Shown here in pieces: positions 13,943 through 26,400 of a DNA stretch of 64,000 nucleotides. The DNA is from Struthio camelus. Taxonomy: Eukaryota; Chordata; Aves; Struthioniformes; Struthionidae. Where the stretch lies: positions 68,776,911 through 68,840,910 of the forward strand of contig NC_090942.1 of the NCBI RefSeq assembly GCF_040807025.1, given 5' to 3'. The notes under the pieces are model-generated. The model made no database searches and was not told the DNA's origin. It saw only the letters and a program-made list of their open reading frames with translations. The translations under genes and the position numbers were made by a program. Position 1 is the stretch's first letter. Each line of letters begins with the position of its first letter.

Positions 13943-14301
13943 CTCTGCTCTCTCTTACCACTTTGGTTTCCTTTCCTCCACTCAGCATGGCCTCACTTTT
14001 TTCTTTTTGGTTTGCTGCTTTTTTGATTTCCTCTTTTTCCCCAGTGTCAGCACTGGAGGTCATCTCTGACAAAATCATTTTGCTCTCTCCCCAGGTGCTG
14101 ACGGGGAGATCCATCTTCAAGGTGTCAAAAGAAATGCTCGCCCAGTCCATGCCACCAGCCAGCCAGCAGGAAAGGGTGTCCCAGATGCTTTTTTGTCTCA
14201 GATGTGAAGGAGAGAAGGGAAGAGCCCAGAAGAGAAAAGAAACTGCTTCATGAAGGAGAGAGGGAATCAATCCGGAATACGAAGGAGACATCCCCAGGGC
14301 T

Positions 14302-14466
14302 TTACAAGTGGGTTTCTCTCTCGGTGATGCTGAGCACCTCCTTGACAGGAGGGGACAGTCCTTTGTGCTCTGGCCAGCAGCTGTCCCAGGGCTCGGACAC
14401 ACTAGCCACATGCTTCTTCTTTGGCTGGGGCAGATCCTCCGCTGGGGAAATGAGCTGCATTAGCCG
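14302..14466 (-). CDS. SLC6A12: SLC6A12 coding exon 14: cytoplasmic tail, PDZ ligand and stop codon
   Basis: This terminal coding exon of 165 bases (acceptor CTCCACAG) encodes residues 556-609 and TAA at 14,304-14,302. It begins [16 protein letters not shown], aligning with human RLRQLITPDSSLPQPK. It ends ETHL, a class I PDZ ligand; in mammals the BGT-1 KETHL end binds LIN-7 and retains the transporter basolaterally in epithelia. The middle of the tail is divergent, as expected for this family. Confidence 0.94.
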   Translation of the reverse strand, partial: RLMQLISPAEDLPQPKKKHVASVSEPWDSCWPEHKGLSPPVKEVLSITERETHL

Positions 14467-17400
14467 CTGTGGAGAGGCAGGCAGATAGAGGAAGTCTCTG
14501 TTAATTAAGCTGATAAACAAACTGACACCCAATAGCAATCCACAACAATTGCTGGGGGCAAAGGCATCTGGAGAGCTAATGCTCCTAAATTCCTGCTCCT
14601 CTCCCACTGAATAGCTGTGCAAGAAAGAAGAAGGAGAACAGGCTCACTTTCCTACCTTTAAGTGGTCTCAATGACAATTATTCCACCTCTAGGCTCAAAT
14701 CCATGCCACGGACTGATGTCCTAACACACAGGGCTCCTCACAGATGTATTTCTGGGAGGAAGGATGCTAGTGGTTAGCTAGCATGGCCTCTAGTCCTCTG
14801 ATTTCACCGCAGACATTTTTTGTGGTCATGGAAAAAATTCTGTAAACTCCAATTTGTTTTCTTACGCCACACAGCAGTGCTTCCCACTGACTTTGATGGA
14901 GCTGTGGAGCTTTCAAAACAGTCTGGCCCATACAAAGAGCTGGGCATCCACCACTCTGGCTGGAAGGAATAGAAAAGTCAGGATTGTAAACCACTGCGCC
15001 CTTCATTTCAGCTCCCATAAAACAGGTCATATGGTGATACCTGCCCCAGCATTGGTACAGCATTGCCTTCCCAGCGGTGAGGAGGTCCTGCCCCATGGTG
15101 ACAGCCCCATTCCCCTCTTGCAGCCTGACAAACCACGGCGGGTCAGGCAGGGCTTGGGGGAAGCCACCCGCCATTCACTGAGGGACCATCACAGGGCCTG
15201 TCCCCTTGCCACCTCTCCTCAGGAGGAACGAGGCTCACAGATGGTGCTCTGGCGGGTTACCTACCCGTCCTGCCATGCTCCTGGGCACAGCTACATTGGT
15301 CAGGGCGTGCAGGGTTGTCCCTGTCCTCTGCAACACAACCCTTGCTGCAGGGGGGTGCCCTGCAGGTAGCTCCTAGTCTTGTCCCAGCTTACTGGCCTTT
15401 GGGGCAGTTTGTGATTTAAAAAAAGTGCAAAGAACTTGGAGCGTTTGAGTGAAATGTGCAAAGTTACCTTTCTCAACCCACAGAGACAGCTGCTGTGATT
15501 TTCTGATCTTTCTCATTTTGTTTTTGAAGCCCCCCCTGGTACCACAAGCTGTCCAGAGACCCTGAGCTCCTTGCTACAACCCAGTAACAAGCCGTGTCCT
15601 GCAGCCACCTGCCCAGCTTCACGGGACAGCGTATCGTTTCCCCAGTTAATACCGACTTTCACAGTTACTAACTTTTCCCTTCACAGACTGTTTAGGCCAG
15701 TGTATGCTCCTCACTTACAGAGCACATCACAAGCAAAGCAAGCAGTTCATCCATGACTCACTTGATTAATTTCAAACACTTCCACTCATTGTGAAACGCC
15801 TGCCAGAATTCAGGCTTTCTCTCATTTATTCAGAAGTATTTGCCCCATAATTTCTGAAATCAGCCTTGGCCTAAAGCTTCTCTGTGAGCAGATCACTGCA
15901 AGTTTTCAGTGTTTGGATACTGAGCTGTCTTAATCAGACATATTAAGAAACAATATTTATGTTTCTTGATCAGCCAAGTGTAACAAGAGGAATCAGTTTG
16001 TTGCAGTGACTGATCATAATTACCAAGTACAAACTTGCTTTCAATGAATCATTTGCAAGATTCAACTGAAATGCACTGTACCTGGAAGCATTTGTGTCAG
16101 CAAATTAATTTATTACGTTTGTGGGCATGACTGGAAAAAGGGAACAGGTATATTTTGAGAAAACTAGTTTTCAGAACTGGAGCAAATACTCCAAGAGGTA
16201 TTGTATGGTGTGTTTTGATTCTCCCCTGAATCAGCCCAGGCTTGGCTACTGGTTCCTTCCTGCTTTCCTAAATTGTGTCCTTGGAAGTTTCTTCACAATA
16301 ACGTAACTGTGAAGTCGCTGGAAATTACATCTAATATCATCTAAACCAGGGAAAATAGAAAAACCCTCAATCTGAATTGGCCAAATCAGTCCCTTGGACG
16401 TAGCATAAAATAAGCATTCACAGCAGCAATTCAGAACTCAAAGCACTTTGCTACAGGTAGAAAATATTGCTTGTTTAACAGGTAGGACACTCGGGCCATG
16501 ACTTCACTGACAGCTCTGAGTCCTTATATTGACATATGAAACCTCTGATCTGTTATTAGCCACATGGTCAAACTCTTCAAACTGGTCATGGGAAAGGGAA
16601 GATGCGTTACCACTAATGAGCATAGGAGAGGGCTGTAAGAGACAGGACTCAAGACCTAAGCTTGGAGCAAATCATATCACAGAAACGTGGCAAAAAATTC
16701 ACCTGGACTTTCTCATGTTAGGAGGCTACATTTCCAAATTGAAAGAGTCATGGAAGTGGAAGTCTTTAGATGCTTTTCCTTAAAGGTCTATTCAGTTGCC
16801 AAGGAAAATTATAATTTATTTTCCAGGGTGCCAATACCTTAGCACAGCCTTACACTAAGCCTTTTTTTTTCTTTTTTTTTTTTTTTAACAGGAATAACAC
16901 AGGAAACACCTCTGTGTGTTTTTGGCCAGAGACTCTTTTTGGCTAACTTGGCTTTTTACATGTTAATATACTAGTGTTACCATCCCAGGGTTTTTTTTAA
17001 ATCCCACTCCCAGCTGAAATGAGTTGGTCCAAAAACTACAGCAGGCTGTAAGGTCCTCTCCAGCAGCATTAAGCTAATTCAGGTACTAATGAGCCTTTCC
17101 TATCTACTCCCCTATGGATGGCAAGTGAAGCCAAACCATTAGCCAAGGAGGCTAGGAGTCACTGGGGCAGACCCTGGGGCAGAGCTCCAGCCCCTCCATG
17201 CTGCTCCCAGCAGAGATGGCTGCATCGCTCGTGGAGTGCACGGCTTTGGGATCCCCCACAAACCCCTCATCTCATCACAGCCACCAGCGGTAACCAGGAG
17301 GCTGAACAGTCAAAGGGAGCTAGAAGCCCATTTCATTGCATTGTCTTTCTCCTCCACCTCCCTGTCTGCATCATTTATGCCTCTCTCACTATTTCTCTGA

Positions 17401-20400
17401 AGGCTTTTCCTCCTCTCCCTCTGTCCAGGCATTGCCTCCTAACTTCTTCTGAATCTGAGATGGGCATTAGCCAGCTCTTCCGCAGTGCCCGTCACTCCTT
17501 GTTAAGTCACAATTCCCAGACAGCAAATAAGGGGCACAGATCTGTGTGGGCATAGATTCACCTTCCCTGAGGAGATAGAGCTTAAGAGGATGTCCCACAC
17601 CCAGCTTATTCCTGGCTGCATTAGCAGTGCAGGGTCCTCGTCTCCACAAGTCTCCCAGTGTGACTGGCACACCTTCACCACCTCCACAGAAACAGTCCTG
17701 ATCACTGCTCACCTGCAGTCCCTCACCCAGCTGTGATCAAGCCTGCAATCAACAGTGGGGGGAAGGACAGGGAGAGAAACTGTGCTGAAAACTGTATGTG
17801 CTGCATATCACTCAGGTCCTCTTCCATGGATCATGGATTACACCTCCATGTAAGCCATTTTCCCAGGCACAATTCTTCCTAGGACCTTGCCCAGAGCTCT
17901 GACAAGGGCAGGATGCCTACAGTAAAATAGAAGAGGCATGGGCATGGCACAGAGTAGATTTTTGGAGCTCTGTGAGCATCTCCTCCTTAATAGCTATGTG
18001 CAATTTCTTCAGAGAAAGTAACACAGTCCTGACCTAGGACTAAAAAGGGAGCAGGGACAAGAGACAAGAGGTAAAGGTAAAACAGTTCCTGGTTTTGTGT
18101 CTGGCTTGCACTGGTACTAGTTAGTAAAGGAAGAGGAGGTAAAGACGATGTTACGCCACCTTTACTTGCATGGTCATTGGGACCAACCAAACTATAAATC
18201 AAGACAATCAGCCTGTGGCCTCAAGCAGCCTTTCTGGGAGCTGCAGCTGACCAGAGCCTAGAAATGCCCTGCTCAGGCTCCCAATGCCTGGGACTCTCTC
18301 CACATCCAGGGGTGAGCTGGGCAGAGATAAATGCACCCATGACCTCTCTCAGCCACTCTGGCACTGCACACACTGAGGGGGTACTCTGCTCTCCAGTGGA
18401 GCGAGCATTAGAGATGTTCTGCGTATATTTACATATTGCACCAGACGTGACAGTCCGACGTCTCACAGAAGACCCTGGACGCTTGATGATCTTCCTAGAA
18501 GCTGTGCTGAGACTCCCCAAACCCTCCAAGATTACCAGCCAGAGCTATAGGGCATGCTGGGGAAGAGCCACCCCCACCCCTTTGCCTTCTCAAAGGAGAA
18601 ATGTGTTACATGCATTTTCCCTGGGTCCCTTCCCATGAGTTGTCCAGAGAAAGCTGGATGCATTGCACTAACAATTTGCCTGCTGAGCATAATCTCAGTA
18701 CCTGCTTCAGGGTTCCCTTGGTTTTCAGGAGGATGAAGATGGCGTAGAGAGGGACGCAGATCATGGAGGAGAGTGCCATCAGCCAGCCCAACACATAGCC
18801 CCAAGGCGGGTACACGTACACATTGTTGTATTTCAAGGGCGTGTACTTGATCAGGGAAAACAGGAAGACCGCCTGAGGAATAAAGAAGGCAGATGTAGTC
18901 AGAGCAAAGGGAGCCAGGCAGCCTGACCACACTGGAAGCACAGTCTACATAGCAACGACTGTGTTGTCTTGCAAGAGCTAGCACAGGCCCTGCTAGCTAC
19001 AGCTGGGCAGAGACTGGTGCACACCGACTGTGCAAGGAGTTATCTCGGAGCCAGGGCCAGGCTTCTCAGCATGTACAGCCTTCAGGTTTCCTATGGGATC
19101 AAACTAAGCAAAGTTGGCAGCAGCTCTGAGGGTCCAGCAACTCTGAGGCAGCTGCTGAGTCATATTAAAGTCAGGACTTTGCACTGGCATTCTCAGAAGC
19201 TCTCCAGAAGCTGGGCACAGATATCCCACTCTTGGAGTCCTCCAACCACAAAGCTCTCGGACAATTTTGGGTGGATCAGGCACTAGCTTTGAAAACTCCC
19301 CAGACATTCAACTCCTGCTGAAGCCCATGGACAAAGGACCAGAAATTTTTGTAAACTGTAGCCGTAGATCCCATCCATGTTCCCACTGAGGTCAAATAAA
19401 ACAACTGTCTACATCAGATACAGGAGCCGAATTTGGCTCAGAGATCATGTAAAAGTCAGTGGAGCAAGACTGAACATAAATTCAAAACAGGCAAGAACTT
19501 GCCTGACTTAGGGTGCATTTTCTTTAAATACAGTTGTCAGAAAAGTTTTCAAGGCGGCTTAATAATATATGAAGCAAATGGCCATAGAAAGATATTTCTG
19601 AGCCACAGGGGGCCACAGAAACACAGGTTGAAGCAAGTATTTCAAAAAAGGATAATTCTCACTGGTTTTCTATTCAGAAGTAATTTGACCAACTCTCTTC
19701 AGACTTTGAGCATGCATTTTCCTTTGCCTTCACAGCGATCAAGAGGGTTTTCAGGCTAAATTAATTTTCCAGACAAAAGATAGGGCTTTACAAAGAAAAC
19801 AAATTGCAGCCTCAACTATGGACAAACTTCTGTTTCTCCACAGCAATTTGATAAAATTACAGCAGCACTTTGAAAACGAATCAACCTTTTCTACTGCAAA
19901 TCCAGGAACCCAGTATAAATATGCCGTACTGTTGCAAGTGTGTGTACTTACCAGGCACATGCCAGGAGCGATCACCAACCAGCATATCTTAATCAAGGGC
20001 TGCGGCCGGAAACCAATCATGTCCTCAATGTTATCATAGAAGCGGTCCGCACCTTGGCCACCAACCAGAAAAGAGACAAAGACAGAGATGAGGAGGTGAG
20101 ATTTTGACTATTTTCTTCAATAATACTCATATCAGATCCCAATGTTCGTTATCCTTAATGCTTCTTCTCTGCAAAAAAGCGGCTGTCCTAACAGTACGAC
20201 AGCAGGTGATGGGCTTTTCTGACATTCGAAATGCCCAATTTATATGCCTGAATACAGATGGCAGTGTTTGATTTATCCATAACTTTTCAAAAAGCTTGAC
20301 ATAAAAGAAGTATCCTGTCCCTCAGACAGCAGCAGCCCTAAGACAGAGGATGCAGCTGTTGTATTACTAACAGCTGGAACTAAACCCTGGTATGAGGCAA

Positions 20401-23400
20401 GTAGGTATGTCTGGCATACAGGTCAGCAAGAGAAAGCTCACATAGGCTGAGCTCATGGGAATGCGTGAGTCCAAAACGTTGAAAGGAAGAAAGAGAGCAG
20501 AAGATACCAAATAAAATTTTCTCCTGTACCAAGACTGGCACACCAGGGAATTTCAGGTCAAGTATCCTCACCAAACTGGACATTTTCCTTGTCATCAAGA
20601 GTCTGCTTTCCTCAGACCATTTCACTTTCTGCCTAGCACAAGAAAACCTGGCAATCCAGGCACTACTGGTAACTAAATCTTCCATCTGCTAGTGTTGCTG
20701 TCTTGCCCAGTGGGAGTTGCCCTGTGGGAATCTGATCTCCTCTTTCTCTTCCCATTAGCTTCACTCACTAGATTACATATGCTCCATCAACCTGAATCTC
20801 ATAATGCACCTGGGTGGGAAATTCCTCTGAAGAGCATCTAAAAGTCCTGCCACTGACCAAACCCTATCTATGCTAAGCACTGACTGTTCCCAACCTAAAG
20901 CACAAACAGGAAATGTGTGTAACGGTATACACAGGAGAGAGTGTAATCCAAATGGACTTCAGCAGGCCTTTAAGTAAGCTCTAGGATGTCATCTAGGAAT
21001 AAAAGCCTAAGGCTGGCCAAAAAGAGGTGTAAAATGAAGAAGACTCAAAGAATCATTCATAACGTGGCATAACATCTTCACCCTAACTACAGCCAATCAG
21101 AGGTACAAGATCAGAGCGCCTCAGGTAAAATAGGGTAACAATATTAGACCAAAACCTGGAGCTAGCCTGTCCAGGGAAAGAGTTACCGGTTAAGCACCTC
21201 TGGTATCAAATAATGCCATGTTTTCCTTATCATAGTTTTGTCACAGTGCTTAGCTGACAAAGAAGGGCTCTGCCCTTGGGGGTGTTCTTCTGACATTGAA
21301 CTCGTGGTCATGCCAAGGTTCCCACCTGCAGGTGTAACGAGACCCTTAACATCTGATAGCTGGACAAATATAAGCCTACCAGACTAGCCACGCTTGCTAA
21401 CGCTTAGGCTTCAGTGGATTTTGTTTTGTTTTCTGTCTTTACATTTTAGAATTAAGTCCCAGTATTATGTTTGCTTTAAATGTGTGAATTCTATAAAAGT
21501 ATACTATCTTTGCCTTTCTTTTTGGTAATTATTTGCATTATTTGCTGGCTCTCATGTCTAACATCTGCAGGAAAGCTCTTTTAAAACCACTTTTTGACAT
21601 ATTTAGGTTTGGGAAGACAGATTCCTTGAATGCCTCACAGTTTCCATCTTGAGTCTACAAGTGAACAAGTAGCCTTCAGGAAATACAAGCGGTGGCATAT
21701 CAAGGAAAATACAATCTTGTAAGAGAGCCCAGCCTATATCAGAGAACAAAATCCTAAAACTACCAAGCTGTAAATCCCATGAGGCCTCAGATAAAATTTC
21801 TGAAAATACATTGGTGATAAAGAGGGATGGTATAAACAATTTTTTTTTTTTTTTGCCAAAAAGCCAAAATCTTCCACAGGTAGACAAAAAAAAAGAGGGA
21901 GAGGTATAAATTATATGACTTGTAGTTTAGAATATGAGCGTTCCAAGGTCTGTTATACTGCACAGTGTTTCCAGAGAAAGACACTGTGATATTAAATAGA
22001 TGATGGATAAATTAATTCACAATGCAATGCTGTTGAAGTTAAACATCAGAAATTTTGGATTTAGGATCTAGTGGAAGAAACATAACAGTTAAAGAAAAAT
22101 ATAAAGAGACCAAACAAGAAGGGGGACACAGCAGACACCCATCCTGCACCAAAAAAAAAAAAAAACAAAATCAAAAACAAATCATGTATTATTAGTTATA
22201 GTGTGCAGTAGCCTCCATCTGTCCTTATCCTTGCTTGCTGCAGTGTAACCACCATATCCTGTGGTTCCATCACCAGGGTTGTAGGCAGCAGATGATGTAG
22301 TGAAACACAATGGGACCTGACATGAATGGACTCAAAGAGTACACAAACAGGAGGTTTTTATATGTTCTACATTTCACAGGCAGATGAAAAAGTAATCAAG
22401 CTTAAGAAGTCATCAGTTCAATCAGTCAACATTGTCTTTTTGAGCAAATTAGAAGCCAGAAGATTCGTGCATTCCCCTTTGCTTTCCAGCACAACATTAG
22501 AAGGATTAGATAAAGCTACTGCAGGGAATGCCCTAAAGACCTCTGCAAAAAGACTGCTGTTGAAATGAATAAAGATGTTTGCTGTCATCTAGGGTATCCC
22601 AAGACACAGAAGTTGCTATAAAGGCATAGGGCAGTTATCCATGAATGCTAATATCACTTCTCTTGTGCTGACTAATCCCATACACTGTCAAAGGCGTCAC
22701 ATCCTTCTCTGGTAAATCACTGAATTTTGCACCATAGACTAATGGGAATAAATTTTGCACTAACTCAGCTAGAGATATGCTTACGTCCTGATGTCTTGTC
22801 CTTACAAGCCCTTCCTATTCTAGGCAGCTTATAACATAACAACTGCAAGTGTTATCCAAGCTAAAAGGGACCAAGACATTTCTTCTTCTTCTTCTTCTTC
22901 TTTTTGGTACACACTATCCAGCAACAGCAAGTTTCTCAGATCAAGTATACACCGGAGGAAATACTTCTCAATATAATCTGTCTGAACTGTCAATTTGGAA
23001 CCTAAAAGCCTCTGCCTTTCAAATGATTCCTCCCAAACTGCAGTTATTTGCATTCATCTATACTGAAATTCATCCACAGGATTTCAATAGGTAATGACCT
23101 TGGCTCTTTGCCTTAGTGCTAAGCCTGTATCTGCTCCCTCACTGTGCCAAATATGCAGCACCAACACCTGTGCCAAACCTATGTAAAATGCTGCCAGCAG
23201 AGGGATTATGGCATTGCAACAACTGTGCATCCTTTGGGTACCAGGTGCACAGAATGGGCCCCTTATGATCCCTAAATAAGGGTGTGAGATCACCTGTAGT
23301 AGCTGCATCAGAAAGGATAAAGCACACACAGCTTGTGCAAGCTTGACTGTGAGGATCCAGTTTGTACATGGAGATCACAACTCCTGGTAGCTACTCTGTA

Positions 23401-26400
23401 TGTGAGTATGAGAGAAAGATTTATACCAACTCAGCATGATTCACCCTAGGGCCACCCACTGGTACCTGCTGGCATCAGTTTGCTCCAGCTTTGTATACAG
23501 GCCTAATGACTTCTGCCTCAGCCTTCCTGCAGTGCTGGGGAAAACAGCTTTCTTCTGGAACAGCTTATCCTAATGTGCATGCTGTGACTGCCTGGAAAAC
23601 ATCCTTCCTGCAGCACGTTTCGGTGGCATCGTGCTGCAGATCCCAGTGCTCAGAAAGTGTACCTGCTAAAGTGAGGGCTGGGTCTTCCCAGGCAGAAGGG
23701 ATAGAGGAAAGGGAAAAAGCAAAAAACCTCCAGCACTTCCCTCTGGCAAATGTGATCGGCAGGTTTGATGCCACATGATCCTTTCGCTGGAGGAGAGCAG
23801 TACGTGAGGAAATCCTCAGATCTTTGTAACAGCAGCTGCCTGGCGGGCAGAAGGAAGCTGCCAAGGAGTGGGCGGTTGCCGTATGTGCTGGGAGAGGGGA
23901 GACTCGGAATGCATATTTGTGTTAGCAAAAACGCTATAATTCTTCACAGTGTAAGCAAGAGGCTCAGTCCTGCCAATTCTCAGGCTGGAGAAAACCCATC
24001 AGGTTGCACCAGGGATATTTTTTTCACTAAAATACCCCTCCTAGGCCTGCTGACTATGTTTCAGCCCAGCATCAGGCCAGTAAATGAAAGGCAGAATATC
24101 AAGAGGGCAAAATCCCACTGTGTAGAGTGGGGCAAATGAACACTGAGTGGTGAGGTGATGACTCATTTCTCAGCCCCCAGTTGCTCCATCTGCCTCCCAG
24201 GCTGTTAAGACAGCATTAACCCTCTTGCTGTTAATTCTCTGTCATTATTCATCTCTGCTAGTCAGTGAGGAAGAAACAAGGCCTGTGCAACCATAACGAG
24301 GGCAGGGCATGTTCTGTACGTTTAACCGTAATCCAATGTGGTGCTGATGAAGCCCTGTTACAGTGGGAAGGGGATCTCCATCTCCCTAGAAATCCCACGG
24401 GAACTGCACAGAAGGAGACTCTCATTTTCAATATGGCCTGCGTCTGGCATCACGAGCGCTCAGGGGAGCTTCTCTTTCAGGACCTCTCCTGAATATATCG
24501 CTCTTACAAGATGCTTCTGTTGCATTCCCTGGAGGTCACTCCCAAGCGGCTGCATCTGCTCCCTTTTCGGTAAGAGGGAAGGCCATCCAGGCTAGCAATT
24601 AGTTCTTGATGTACATAAAGTGTTTGGAGAACACGATAACGCCTTCATCCACAGCTGTGCTACAGCTATTGCATCCTCTATAAAACTTTAAGTGGCAAAG
24701 AGTGCATACAGGGATTGATTGCTCACTGTCTCTTCTAATGCAAGACACAGGTGACATGAAATGAAACTAGTAGGTGGCAGGTTCAAAACAAGCACAAGAA
24801 AAGTGGCTACTCACACTGCCTCTAAACAAGCTGTGAAACTGCTTGCTGCAGGATTTTGTGGATGATAAGTGTTTATCCGAGTCAGCTGGACAAATTCACA
24901 GGAGGGAAATAAATACAAAGATCTTTCCTCTGGCTCTGGAAATCCCTAGGCCACAAGTTGCTGGCAGCTGGAAGAATATTCTGGGAATATATCTTTGCTG
25001 ACTTCCTCTACTCTTGTGCTCTTCCCTGAGCAGCCATTGCTGGCCATTGAAAGAAACCCAGCATGGAGCTCTTATCTGCAGTCTTTTTTCTAGGTTATGA
25101 TGGATGAACTGCCTGGCATAGCTAGGAGCCAGCAGGAGCTGTACTGGGTGCTTTGACAGTCTGATCTAATCTGGCAGCTACTGTAGTTTTGTACAGTCCT
25201 TACGTGTATGGAGCTCCCGCGGCTCCAGGAGGCCAAGGAGAGAGTGGCTGCCCTGCCTCATGCAGGACGAGACTTGGGACCTCACAGGCTCGAGGCATGC
25301 TTCAGTAAGATGAACTGCAGTCTGTTTGCTCAGGTGCTGTTCAGCATGCCAGAGATCTCCCATAGGATATCACAGGATGTTCTTCTTACTACACTCTCCA
25401 GTAAGCATTTGGTTTATCCTCTGATAGTTCATGGAGGTCAGTTTGAGTCCTGCTTCTGAGCAGTTCAGTAGTTTAGTTCCAGTCTCCACCAAGAGCCAAA
25501 TTAGTTCCACCTGTTTCTCTTAGGACTGCTCTCACAGCCTATGAGAATGGGAAGTAATACATAGCAAGCCTGCATCCCGGCTTTTCATGTTAAATGAACA
25601 CACAGGACTAAACTAAGGGAACAGTATAGACTGAAGAACTGCAGTCACTTCTCCCTAGCTTATTTTCTAATTAAAAGGCAGGATGGAAAGGGCAACAAGA
25701 TAAGGCAATAAGGGGGAGCTTCAGAGAGGGAAGAATCATTTATACTCTAAATGTGGAGCAGTTAAGAAACATCATGAGCAAACACAATGGATACCAGACA
25801 ATAAGAAGGGTAATTATATGCCCCCCATTAGGGAGAGGCTGGGTCTTTTCCATCCACAGAGGAGGGTATTTGCAGCATTTCTTTGCCCTCTAAGGTAGAG
25901 TGGATGGGCCTTTTCCATCTACCTCCTCTTTTCCACCCCCAATCCTTCCCTTGAAAAGGAGCAACACAGGTCTTTGTCTTCCACTTACCATACACCCATC
26001 CTACACAGATGGTTTCGAAAACAGCCAGAAAGAGCATGCAGGTACCACTGGCAGCATAATAATCAAAGAGCTGGAAGATGTACATCCCCCCCTGTGGGAG
26101 AGTTAGAGAAGAGGAACTCATGGCAGGACTATTCCATATGGGAGGAAAAAAAATTAAGACGAGCAGAGGAATAGCAACAGAAAGACTGTGCCTAAACCAA
26201 ATGGGAGAAGAAGAATAGCTTTCTCTTGGAGATGACTACACTAGGAGTCATGCTGTCCCAAAAGGACAGTCAGACCCAGGGCCAGCAGAGCGTTTCACAC
26301 CTATTTTATGACACTGCTGGTGTGGGCTGCTTTCTATGTCCACCAGAGCAGGAATCAGGGTGTTCTTTTTTTTTTAAATCATGTAGCAAGTTTCGAGTAT

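Noticed and set aside
13938-14411. A 157-codon minus-strand open frame covering the end of SLC6A12
   Set aside because: It is a different frame over exon 14 and the 3' UTR; the exon 14 frame that joins in phase with exon 13 and ends ETHL is the real one.
14854-15369. A 171-codon plus-strand open frame within SLC6A12 intron 13
   Set aside because: It overlaps an equally long minus-strand frame, has no recognisable motif, and has no supporting splice or start context.
22829-23053. An open frame with a poly-glutamate run on the minus strand
   Set aside because: The run is just the translated GAA microsatellite in intron 11.
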